Shown here: positions 5,233 to 13,900 of the stretch, piece by piece | Position numbering within the stretch: position 1 is the first letter of the stretch | Layout: each line of letters begins with the position of its first letter | Source of the DNA: Tannerella sp. | Lineage (GTDB): Bacteria; Bacteroidota; Bacteroidia; Bacteroidales; Tannerellaceae | DNA: 15,823 nt | NCBI GenBank assembly: GCA_031283915.1 | Contig: JAITAY010000317.1 | Coordinates: forward strand, 1-15,823 | Reading direction: 5' to 3' | Notes under the pieces: generated by a model | Databases searched by the model: none | What the model was told of the DNA's origin: nothing | What the model saw: the letters and a program-made list of their open reading frames with translations, nothing else | Translations under genes and position numbers: made by a program

Positions 5233-7581
5233 TCACCGTGTCAAATGGGCATATTTCTCGCCGGCTTTGATTGATACGGTTTTGGTTTGTTCCTTATAAC
5301 GGATTTTACATTTGCCGCCGTTCTTTGAAAAAACATGAGCAGCAACCAATGTTCCGTTTTCCCACTGGAGATCAACAACCCAACCGCCACGGGCACACAA
5401 ACCGGTGATTTTGCCGGACTGCCAGTCGGGCGGCAATGCCGGAAGCAAATGCAATTCCCCGTTATGGCTTTGCAATAACATTTCGGCAATGCCTGCCGTT
5501 CCGCCAAAATTACCGTCTATCTGGAAGGGTGGATGCGTATCGAACAGGTTGTTCAGCGTTGATTTGGCAAGCAATGCCTGCATGTGTTCCCCGGCGTTTT
5601 TGCCATCCAGCAGGCGGGCATAGAAATTGATCACCCAGGCACGACTCCAGCCCGTATGTCCACCGCCGTTCGACAGACGACGCTCCAGCGTTTTCTTGGC
5701 TCCCTCGAACAGGACAGGCGTGGCCGGCGTGATCATTGTGCCGGGATGCAACCCGAAAAGATGCGAGATGTGTCGATGTCCCGGTTCGGCTTCTTCGTAA
5801 TCCTCTATCCATTCCTGAATGGTGTTGTAACGTTGGCTGATGCGGACGGGCGGAAGTTTTTTCAGCGTGTTTTCCAACTGTTTCCGGAAAGCGTCATCCT
5901 GCTTCAATATTTTTTCGGCCTGAATGCAGGCGCGGAACAGCTCGGTGATGATCTCCACGTCGATGGTTGCGGCATACGTGAAGTTGAACTGCTTTCCATT
6001 GAACAGATACGCATTTTCCGGCGAATTGGACGGCGCTGTCACCAAATAACCGTTCTTGTCCTTCACCAGATAACCGAGGATAAACTCGGCCGCCTCTTTC
6101 ATGCAGGGATAGGCTTCGTCTCGCAGGTAAGCCGCATCGCCCGTAAAGAGGTAATGATCCCATTGGTGCAGGACCAGCCAGGAGGAGGCAATCGGGAACG
6201 TTCCCCAGCCCACGCCGTCGCTGATGGCGGTACGTCCGAAAGGATCGGTCAGATGATTCACCGCCCAGCCCACGGAGTTATACGTTTTTTTCGCCGTGAC
6301 CCGTCCGGGCACTCTCAGCCCCTCGATCAGCCGCGAGAAAGGGATTACCGTTTCCGACAGATTGCAAACCTCTGCCGGCCAGTAATTCATCTGGATATTG
6401 ATGTTTGTATGAAAATCCGACGACCATGCCGCATGCATATCTTTGCACCAGATTCCCTGCAAGTTGGCGGGAAGTTTGCCCGGCGCCCGCGAGGAATTGA
6501 GCAGCAGATAACGGCCGTACTGGAAATAAAGCGCTATCAGCGAGAGATCGGTCGCGCCGTCTTTCACCCGCTGCAACCGCTCGTCGACGGGAACGCTGCT
6601 CTGGTCATCCGTCCCCAGCGTGAAACTCATCCGGTTCATCAGCGCGCTGTGTTCACGGACATGCCGGTCTTTTATGCCTGCATAATTCCGCTCATCCAGT
6701 TTGTTTAAAATAGTTGCACAGACGGAAGACGGATCTATGCTGCGATCATAATCCAGTTTTTCGAAATTGTAATCGGTGGCAGCCGTCAGGAAAAAGAGGA
6801 CTTCATCGGCATTTTCCACGAAGAAGGCATTGTTTACCGTCGTCAATCGACCGCCCTTGTTTACGCCGCGAAGACGCCCGGCAAATTTCATGTGCAGTCC
6901 GCTTTCGCTGCTTTCCCGCGCCGGCAAATCCACAATCTGTCCCTTTATTTCCAGCTCGTTTTCCGAAGCGGGAAACGCCGTCGCATCCTGTTCCCGGACA
7001 TAGGAAAGACGGAAGGTGAGTTTGTCCGTCCCCTCGGCCGTCATCCGAAGGACGATGGCATTGTCCGGCGCGGAGGCGAACAGTTCCCTTGTATACCGGG
7101 TGTCCCCCAGTTCATACGTTACCGACGCCACACCCGTTTCGAGATCCAGTTCCCGGCGATAGTGCTTCACTTTCGGAGCGGATTCGTCAAAAAAATCGAT
7201 TTTCAGTTCGCCGAACGACTGATAGGAACGAATCCGCATGGGATCGCTTCCCAGGTATTTCTCGGACAATTCCAGCGCCCGATCAATATCACCGTTAAGC
7301 AGGAGTTGTTGGATTTCCGGCAGGTGCGAAGCGGCATCGGCATTTGCTTCGGTTTTGCAGCCAGCCCAGAGGCTCTCTTCGTTGAGTTGAATGGTTTCGC
7401 CGGCATAACCGCCAAACACCATCGCACCCAACCGCCCGTTTCCCACAGGAAGCGCTTCATGCCAGTCTTTTGCAGGCTGACTGTACCACAATACGGATGC
7501 CGGTTGACGGGCGTAGACCCCCGAATGGAGCGCGACAGCCAGCATAAAAAGACTCATTTTTTTCATGTTTATTACTTTCAT
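5233..7581 (-). CDS. Alpha-L-fucosidase, GH95, secreted
   Basis: Inverting exo-fucosidase (typically alpha-1,2-L-fucose; some members act on alpha-L-galactose) for host mucin-type or plant xyloglucan glycans. Numbering from ATG at 7581 (782 residues), residues about 6-24 are a signal peptide ending GVYA before RQP. There is no lipobox, so it is probably periplasmic. The N-terminal beta domain is about 25-290, with WHEALPVGNGRLGAMVFGG (40-58). The (alpha/alpha)6 barrel is about 340-700, and a C-terminal beta domain follows. Catalytic landmarks are FHTNINIQMNYWPA with Asn393 and Asn395, Glu590 in NTIQEW (likely general acid), and Asp689 in PPFQIDGNFGG. All three correspond to the active site of the Bifidobacterium enzyme AfcA. 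The frame is open up to 7692, but a canonical promoter lies at 7631-7660, so the start must be ATG 7581 or 7566; I prefer 7581. It is not co-transcribed with asnB. Confidence 0.93.
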   Translation of the reverse strand: MKVINMKKMSLFMLAVALHSGVYARQPASVLWYSQPAKDWHEALPVGNGRLGAMVFGGYAGETIQLNEESLWAGCKTEANADAASHLPEIQQLLLNGDIDRALELSEKYLGSDPMRIRSYQSFGELKIDFFDESAPKVKHYRRELDLETGVASVTYELGDTRYTRELFASAPDNAIVLRMTAEGTDKLTFRLSYVREQDATAFPASENELEIKGQIVDLPARESSESGLHMKFAGRLRGVNKGGRLTTVNNAFFVENADEVLFFLTAATDYNFEKLDYDRSIDPSSVCATILNKLDERNYAGIKDRHVREHSALMNRMSFTLGTDDQSSVPVDERLQRVKDGATDLSLIALYFQYGRYLLLNSSRAPGKLPANLQGIWCKDMHAAWSSDFHTNINIQMNYWPAEVCNLSETVIPFSRLIEGLRVPGRVTAKKTYNSVGWAVNHLTDPFGRTAISDGVGWGTFPIASSWLVLHQWDHYLFTGDAAYLRDEAYPCMKEAAEFILGYLVKDKNGYLVTAPSNSPENAYLFNGKQFNFTYAATIDVEIITELFRACIQAEKILKQDDAFRKQLENTLKKLPPVRISQRYNTIQEWIEDYEEAEPGHRHISHLFGLHPGTMITPATPVLFEGAKKTLERRLSNGGGHTGWSRAWVINFYARLLDGKNAGEHMQALLAKSTLNNLFDTHPPFQIDGNFGGTAGIAEMLLQSHNGELHLLPALPPDWQSGKITGLCARGGWVVDLQWENGTLVAAHVFSKNGGKCKIRYKEQTKTVSIKAGEKYAHLTR

Positions 7582-7630
7582 ATCTGTATTTATTTTAGTA
7601 TAAAATTCGTAATCTAACGCAAGTTCGGCA

Positions 7631-7660
7631 CAAATATAATCAATTTCGGGATTGGGACAA
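7631..7660 (-). promoter_or_regulatory. Bacteroidota-type promoter of the GH95 gene
   Basis: On the minus strand TTG (7660-7658) and TATATTTG (7638-7631) are spaced by 19 bases. This is an essentially perfect -33/-7 pair, and the leader would be about 40-60 bases. It sits inside the longest open frame of the GH95 gene, ruling out starts upstream of it. Confidence 0.7.
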
Positions 7661-7709
7661 CCCGGGTGATCAAATATCCGGGGCAACCGCACCCAAATCA
7701 GCGCCGGCG

Positions 7710-7738
7710 AAAAAAATCAAAACAGCCATTTTGTGGCT
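7710..7738 (-). terminator. Candidate intrinsic terminator after asnB
   Basis: On the minus strand a short stem AGCCA / TGGCT (7738-7734 with 7728-7724) around the loop CAAAA is followed by a T-rich tract ending in seven T residues (to about 7710). The stem is only five G/C-containing pairs, extendable with a bulge, so strength is moderate. It lies about 44 bases after the asnB stop and upstream of the GH95 promoter, where the nitrogen operon should end. Confidence 0.5.
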
Positions 7739-7781
7739 TTCGGCGACTGGCTTGCCGATAAAAGATACCGCGTGCAGTATA

Positions 7782-9452
7782 TCAGTAGCTGTCTACATGT
7801 ACGTCTTTGACTGCCCGGCCGCTGGGTTCGTTCATGTTTTGGAACGCCTTGTCCCAGGCCAGCGCTTCGGCGGTGGAACAGGCGACGCTCGGAACGGATG
7901 GTGCGGAACGGATGGCGCTTTCGCTGGGGAAATATTCCTCAAAAATACTGCGATAGCGGTATTCTTCCTTGTTTTGGGGCGTATGAATGGGAAAACGTGC
8001 TGCGGCATGAGCCATCTGTTCGTCGGATACTTCGCTCTCGGCAACGGCTTTGAGGGTGTCGATCCAGTTGTAACCGACCCCGTCGGAAAACTGTTCCTTC
8101 TGCCGCCAGACCACGCTTGCGGGCAACAGGTCTTCAAATGCTTCACGCAGGATTTTCTTTTCAATCACCTTGCCCGGCGCCATTTTCGACTCCGGATTGA
8201 GGCGCATGGCCACATCCAGGAACTCCTTGTCCAGAAACGGAACACGTCCTTCGATGCCCCAGGCGGCCAGACTTTTGTTGGCTCGCAGGCAGTCATACAG
8301 GTACAGTTTACTGATTTTCCGGAGCGTTTCGACATGGAAAGCTTCGGCATCCGGCGCCTTGTGGAAATAAAGGTACCCGCCAAACACTTCGTCGGCGCCT
8401 TCGCCGCTGAGCACCATCTTGATGCCCATGCTCCTGATCACGCGGGCAAGCAGGTACATCGGCGTGGAAGCCCGGACGGTCGTCACGTCATACGTTTCAA
8501 TGTGATAGATCACGTCGCGAATGGCGTCGAGACCTTCCTGAACGGTGTAATGGATTTCATGATGTACCGTGCCGATGTGGCCGGCCACTATTCTGGCGGC
8601 GATCAGGTCGGGCGATCCTTCCAGTCCGATGGCGAACGAATGCAGTTGGGGCCACCAGGCAACCGTTTCCAGGTTGCTTTCGATGCGTCCGGAAGCAAAC
8701 AGTTTGGCCACAGCGGAAACAATAGATGAATCCAGTCCGCCGGAAAGCAGCACGCCGTACGGCACATCGCTCATCAGCTGGCGGCGCACGGTTTCTTCCA
8801 GCGACTTGCGCAGCAGTTGTCTGTCGCTCGTATTATGCTTCACGTTCCGGTAATCCATCCAGTCCCGCCGGTACCACCGCACGGGTTCCTTATCGCCGCT
8901 GTACCAGTAATGGCCGGGCTTGAACTGGTCGTATTGCGTGGCGAATCCTTCCAGCGCCTTCAGTTCGGACGAAACGAGCACGTGTCCGGCGTCATCTTTT
9001 CCCACATAGAGCGGAATAACGCCAATCGGATCGCGGGCAATCAGAAAAACATCCTTTTGTTCGTCGTAGAGCGCAAACGCAAAAATGCCGTTCAGGTCTT
9101 CCAGAAAATCAATTCCCTTTTCCTGGTACAGCGCCAGGATAATTTCACAGTCCGAACCGGTCTGAAATTCATATTTCCCTTCAAACCGGTCGCGCAGTTC
9201 GCGGTGATTGTAGATTTCACCGTTGACACACAAAGAGACGTGTCCGTCGGAGCTGAACAGCGGTTGTTTACCGGATGCGGGATCGACGATGGAAAGGCGT
9301 TCATGCGCCAGAACCGCCGTTTTACCGGTGTAAATACCGCTCCAGTCCGGCCCCCGGTGACGGATGAGCTTGCTCATTCGCAAGGCCTGTTTGCGGAGCG
9401 TTTCCATGGATTCGTCCTTGCGTATGTTGAAAATTGCTGTTATTCCACACAT
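7782..9452 (-). CDS. asnB: Asparagine synthetase B, glutamine-hydrolysing
   Basis: Cytosolic enzyme that makes asparagine from aspartate, ATP and glutamine (EC 6.3.5.4). The start is fixed by the class II glutaminase nucleophile: the protein begins MCGITAIFN, so Cys2 becomes N-terminal after Met removal. The glutaminase domain (about 2-190) shows ERLSIVD with Arg52, CVNGEIYNH with Asn77, and GSD with Asp101. The synthetase domain has the ATP pyrophosphatase loop SGGLDSS (237-243) and SGEGADEVFGGY (349-360). The length of 556 matches E. coli AsnB (554). The C-terminus ACSTAEALAWD...DVHVDSY also has the family's normal ending, showing that TGA is a genuine stop codon here. It lies 61 bases after gltD with no promoter or terminator seen between, so it is probably the third gene of the same transcript. 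Confidence 0.96.
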   Translation of the reverse strand: MCGITAIFNIRKDESMETLRKQALRMSKLIRHRGPDWSGIYTGKTAVLAHERLSIVDPASGKQPLFSSDGHVSLCVNGEIYNHRELRDRFEGKYEFQTGSDCEIILALYQEKGIDFLEDLNGIFAFALYDEQKDVFLIARDPIGVIPLYVGKDDAGHVLVSSELKALEGFATQYDQFKPGHYWYSGDKEPVRWYRRDWMDYRNVKHNTSDRQLLRKSLEETVRRQLMSDVPYGVLLSGGLDSSIVSAVAKLFASGRIESNLETVAWWPQLHSFAIGLEGSPDLIAARIVAGHIGTVHHEIHYTVQEGLDAIRDVIYHIETYDVTTVRASTPMYLLARVIRSMGIKMVLSGEGADEVFGGYLYFHKAPDAEAFHVETLRKISKLYLYDCLRANKSLAAWGIEGRVPFLDKEFLDVAMRLNPESKMAPGKVIEKKILREAFEDLLPASVVWRQKEQFSDGVGYNWIDTLKAVAESEVSDEQMAHAAARFPIHTPQNKEEYRYRSIFEEYFPSESAIRSAPSVPSVACSTAEALAWDKAFQNMNEPSGRAVKDVHVDSY

Positions 9453-9513
9453 AAAAGTTTTGTTTCTTGGTTTTATTTATAATCAATCATAATCTCAAAT
9501 ACCTCCCTCCCGG

Positions 9514-10932
9514 TCATCCCTTCAGGAAGCGGTCGATGGATTCAGCCGTTTTGCGTCCGGACGCCATGGCGCGAACGACCAGGCTGGCGCCGGAAACGGC
9601 ATCGCCACAGGCAAAGACTTTCTCCAGGGAAGTCAGGTCATGGCTGTCGACGGAAATGTTTTTGCGTTCGCCGGTCGCAAGCGCCAGCTCCCGGATCAGT
9701 CCCTCCTGTACAGGGTGTACAAAACCCATTGAAAGAAAGACCATATCCACATCCAGTATTTCTTTTCTGCCGGTCGGCTGCATGGTCTGCCGGCTACTGT
9801 CACGGGATACCCATTCGACTTCTTCAATTTCGACGCCTTTCAGGATGCCGTCTGCCCCGACGAATTTATTCGTTGTCAGGTTCCAGCGGCGCGTGCAACC
9901 TTCTTCGTGACTGCTGCTTGTCTTGAGTATCTGCGGATAGGCAGGCCAGGGCGTAGCGGAATTGAAGTCGGCCGGTGGTTTCGGCAGGATTTCAATCTGC
10001 GTAAGGCAGGCTGCTCCGTGGCGGTTCGAAGTGCCGACACAGTCGCTGCCCGTATCACCGCCACCGATGACCAGTACTTTTTTGCCTTTGGTGTTGATCA
10101 GATCCTGTTTGGGAATCTCGATTCCCTGGAGGATACGATTTTGCTGTGCCAGCAGTTCCATTGCAAAATAAACGCCTTTCAGGCCGCGCCCTTCCACCGG
10201 CAGGTCGCGCGGCGTTTCGCTGCCGATGGCGATGCAAACGGCGTCGAATGAATCGACCAGTTGCTTCGCCGGCAAGTCCTGTCCGACTTTCGTGTTCGGT
10301 TTGAACAGGATACCTTCCGCTTCCATCAGGCGGACGCGACGGTCTATGATTTTCTTCCCCAGCTTGAAATTCGGAATGCCGTAACGAAGCAGTCCACCGA
10401 TAAATTCGTCTTTTTCAAAAACCGTCACCTCATAGCCTTTCCGGTTCAGCCGGTTCGCCACGGTCAATCCCGCGGGGCCGCTCCCGACAACCGCCACTTT
10501 TTTCCCGTTGCGCACGGGCTGCGCCGGACGGACAAATCCTTCGCGAAAAGCCATTTCGGCAATCGACACTTCGTTTTCGCGAATCGTCACGGGCTCGTGA
10601 ATGCTGAGCGACAGCACGCAGCTTTTCTCGCAGGGCGCCGGACAGATGCGACCGGTAAATTCCGGAAAGTCGCACGTCTGCTCCAGAATATAATAAGCCT
10701 CTTCCCACTGTCCGCAATATAGCTTGTTCTGCCATTCCGGCTGTTTGTTTCCAATCGGACATGCCCAGTGGCAGAACGGAACGCCGCAGTCCATGCAGCG
10801 CGAAGCCTGTGTACGGCGGTCGCGGCTGTTCAGCGTCTGCTCCACTTCGCCGAAGTCATTGATTCGGTCTTCGACGGGACGGTATCCCGCTTCCTGTCTG
10901 GGTACGGTTAAAAATGCTTTCGGATTCCCCAT
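9514..10932 (-). CDS. gltD: Glutamate synthase, NADPH-dependent small (beta) subunit
   Basis: Electron-input subunit of bacterial glutamate synthase: it oxidises NADPH at FAD and passes electrons through Fe-S clusters to the large subunit. The N-terminal Fe-S region has RCMDCGVPFCHWACP (Cys46, 49, 54, 58) and RICPAPCEKSC (Cys97, 101, 105), for two 4Fe-4S clusters. The FAD-binding Rossmann motif is VVGSGPAG (148-155). The NADPH-binding motif is VIGGGDTGSDC (288-298). A second flavin contact is FACGDAVSGASLVV near the C-terminus. The 472-residue length is typical. It starts 17 bases after gltB, with AGAAGA just ahead of the ATG, and is clearly co-transcribed with it. It ends normally at IDRFLKG with TGA. 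Confidence 0.97.
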   Translation of the reverse strand: MGNPKAFLTVPRQEAGYRPVEDRINDFGEVEQTLNSRDRRTQASRCMDCGVPFCHWACPIGNKQPEWQNKLYCGQWEEAYYILEQTCDFPEFTGRICPAPCEKSCVLSLSIHEPVTIRENEVSIAEMAFREGFVRPAQPVRNGKKVAVVGSGPAGLTVANRLNRKGYEVTVFEKDEFIGGLLRYGIPNFKLGKKIIDRRVRLMEAEGILFKPNTKVGQDLPAKQLVDSFDAVCIAIGSETPRDLPVEGRGLKGVYFAMELLAQQNRILQGIEIPKQDLINTKGKKVLVIGGGDTGSDCVGTSNRHGAACLTQIEILPKPPADFNSATPWPAYPQILKTSSSHEEGCTRRWNLTTNKFVGADGILKGVEIEEVEWVSRDSSRQTMQPTGRKEILDVDMVFLSMGFVHPVQEGLIRELALATGERKNISVDSHDLTSLEKVFACGDAVSGASLVVRAMASGRKTAESIDRFLKG

Positions 10933-10949
10933 TTTCTTCTCATTTAATT

Positions 10950-13900
10950 TTAGTAATCTTGCTGCATTTCTGCAATCTTCTGCTGCAATTTTTTCATTTG
11001 CTCTTCCTGCAATACTTTCTTGTATTCAATCGGGACAATCTGTATAAATTCTTCCACGTACTTGTCCCAGTTGTCGATGATTTTGGCGGCCAGCAGACTG
11101 CCCGTATACTGATGGTGATTGCATATCAGTTCATACAGCTCCCTGCGCGAAACGCTGTCTTCTATCAGCGAAAGTTCAACCATTTCCATGTTGCAGTAAA
11201 AGTCGAAATCGCCGTTTTTATTCCATACATACGCCACGCCGCCACTCATCCCGGCTGCAAAGTTCCGGCCCGTATCGCCGAGTACGACGACCCGTCCGCC
11301 GGTCATGTATTCGCAGCAATGGTCGCCCACGCCCTCCACGACGGCAATGGCGCCGCTGTTGCGCACACAGAACCGCTCGCCTGCACGGCCGCTGATGTAT
11401 ACCTCACCGCCGGTTGCACCGTATAACAGCGTATTTCCCGCAATCGTGTTGTTTCCGGCCACAAAGGAAGACCCTTCCGGCGGCGCCAGACTGATGCATC
11501 CGCCGCTCAATCCCTTGCCCAGGTAATCGTTGGCTTCGCCTTCGAGGTGGAAATGAACGCCGTGTGCCAGGAAGGCGCCGAAACTCTGTCCGGCAGAGCC
11601 TTTGAAACGCACATTCAGCGTATGGTCGGGCAACCCGGCGTTGCCGTATCGCCTGGCGATGACGCCCGACAACATTGCGCCTGTCGCCCGGTCGGTATTG
11701 GCGATGGCATACTCCAGCAGGATGCCGGTTTGATTTTCGATGGACTCTCCGGCTTCGCGCAGGATTTCACGGTCTTTCACTTCAGCGATTTTGTGATGTT
11801 GCTTCGTGGTCTGCCGAATCGACGTGCGTTCTGCGACGTCGTTGAAATAGAGCAGCCCGGAGAAATCCAGCAACTGATGTTTGGCAATGCTGCCGTCAAG
11901 CGGTTTCCGCTCCATCAGGTCGGTACGTCCGATGATGTCGTCCAGTCTGGTAAAGCCCATTTCGGCCAGGTGTTCACGCACTTCTTCGGCCAGAAAGGTG
12001 AAGAAATTCACCAAATATTCATGCCGGCCGGGAAAGCGTTTGCGCAGGACTTCATCCTGCGTGGCAATACCCACCGGACAGGTGTTCATGTGACACTTGC
12101 GCATCATCACACATCCGAGAACAATCAGCGCCGAGGTCGCAAAGCCAAATTCTTCGGCGCCCAGCATGGCCATCAGGATGATATCCCGTCCTGTTTTCAA
12201 CTGACCGTCGGTTTGCAGGCGCACCTGTCCGCGCAGGCCGTTCATCACCAGAATCTGTTGCGTTTCCGACAGACCTATTTCGGACGTTGCACCCGCATAA
12301 CGGATGGAACTGAGGGGCGAAGCGCCCGTACCGCCTTCGGCGCCGGAGATGATGATCCGGTCGGCTTTGGCTTTGGCCACGCCGGCGGCAATCGTCCCCA
12401 CGCCGCTTTCCGAAACGAGCTTGACGCTGATTTCCGCTTCCGGATTGACGTTTTTGAGGTCAAAAATCAGTTGCGCCAAATCTTCGATGGAGTAAATGTC
12501 GTGATGCGGTGGCGGTGAAATCAGCGAGATCCCCGGCATGGAATGTCGCGTCCGGGCGATAATTTGATTCACTTTGTGTCCGGGAAGCTGACCGCCTTCG
12601 CCCGGCTTCGCGCCCTGGGCTATTTTGATTTGTATCTCGTCGGCGTTGACCAGATATTCGGTTGTCACGCCAAACCGTCCCGACGCCACCTGCTTGATGG
12701 CCGAACGGAGCGACAATCCGTCAACGCGCGGCTTGAAGCGTTCGGGGTCTTCGCCTCCTTCGCCCGTATTGCTGCGTCCGTGGATTTTGTTCAGCGCCAT
12801 GGCAATGGTCTCGTGCGCTTCCTGGCTGATGGAGCCGTAGCTCATGGCGCCCGTAACAAAGCGTTTCATGATTTCGCCTGCCGGCTCTACCTGTTCCACC
12901 GGGATGGCCTTTCCTTTTTTATAAACCAGGAAATCGCGCAGGAAAATGGCCTGTTCCTTTTCGTTCACCAGCCGGGAGTATTCCTTGAACTTCGGGTAGC
13001 TGCCCAGCCGTGTGGCCAGTTGCAGCGTGGAAATACTTTCCGGGTTCCAGGCGTGCTGCTCGCCGTCTTTCCGGTAACTGAGAATCCCGTTGTAGGGTAT
13101 GATTTTCTCCAGCGGCTGATGGAAGGCACGGTCATGAAGCCGTCTGGAATCGTTTGCGATTTCTTCCAGGCGAATCCCGCCCATATTACTGGCCGTATGG
13201 CCGAAATACTTGACCGACAGTTCCCCGCTCAGTCCGATGGCCTCGAACAGTTTGGCGCCGCGATAGCTCCGGATGGTACTGATGCCCATCTTGCTGATGA
13301 CCTTGAACAGCCCTTTGCACAGCGCCTTGATATAATTCTTTTCCGCCGTGCCGTAGTCCAGCTGGATCTCCTTTTTCTTTACCAGCTCGTCCATCACGGC
13401 AAAGGCCATGTATGGATTCAATGCGCTGGCGCCATATCCCAGCAGCAGGGCGGCGTGCATGACTTCGCGCAGCTCGCCGGTTTCGACTATCAGGGCGGTC
13501 TGTACCCGTTTCTGCACGGAAATCAGGTAGTGATGTACCGCGCTTACAGCCAGCAGCGACGGGATGGGCGCCCATTCTTCGTCGGATGCCCGGTCGCTTA
13601 ACACGATGTAATTCACGCCGTCAACGACAGACTGTCCGGCCTGCCGGCACAGCGTATCCAGTGCGCGTTCCAAACCCTCGCTTCCTTCCTGCACCCTGTA
13701 AAGCATCGACAGTTTGACGGATTTAAATCCCTTGTAGCGGATGTTACACAGGATATCCAGCTGGGTATTGGTCAGAATCGGATGAGGCAGGTGCACCATT
13801 TTGCAATGCGAGGCGTGTGGGCGGAGGATATTGTCCCCCACCGCGCCGATGTATTCCGTCAGACTCATCACCAGTTCTTCCCGTATGGGGTCGATTGGCG

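Noticed and set aside
5584..6708. Long plus-strand frame opposite the GH95 gene (374 codons)
   Set aside because: Antisense to conserved GH95 catalytic motifs, with no promoter, ribosome binding region or recognisable domain. Similar antisense frames at 7731-8729, 12543-13601 and 13782-14900 are rejected for the same reason.
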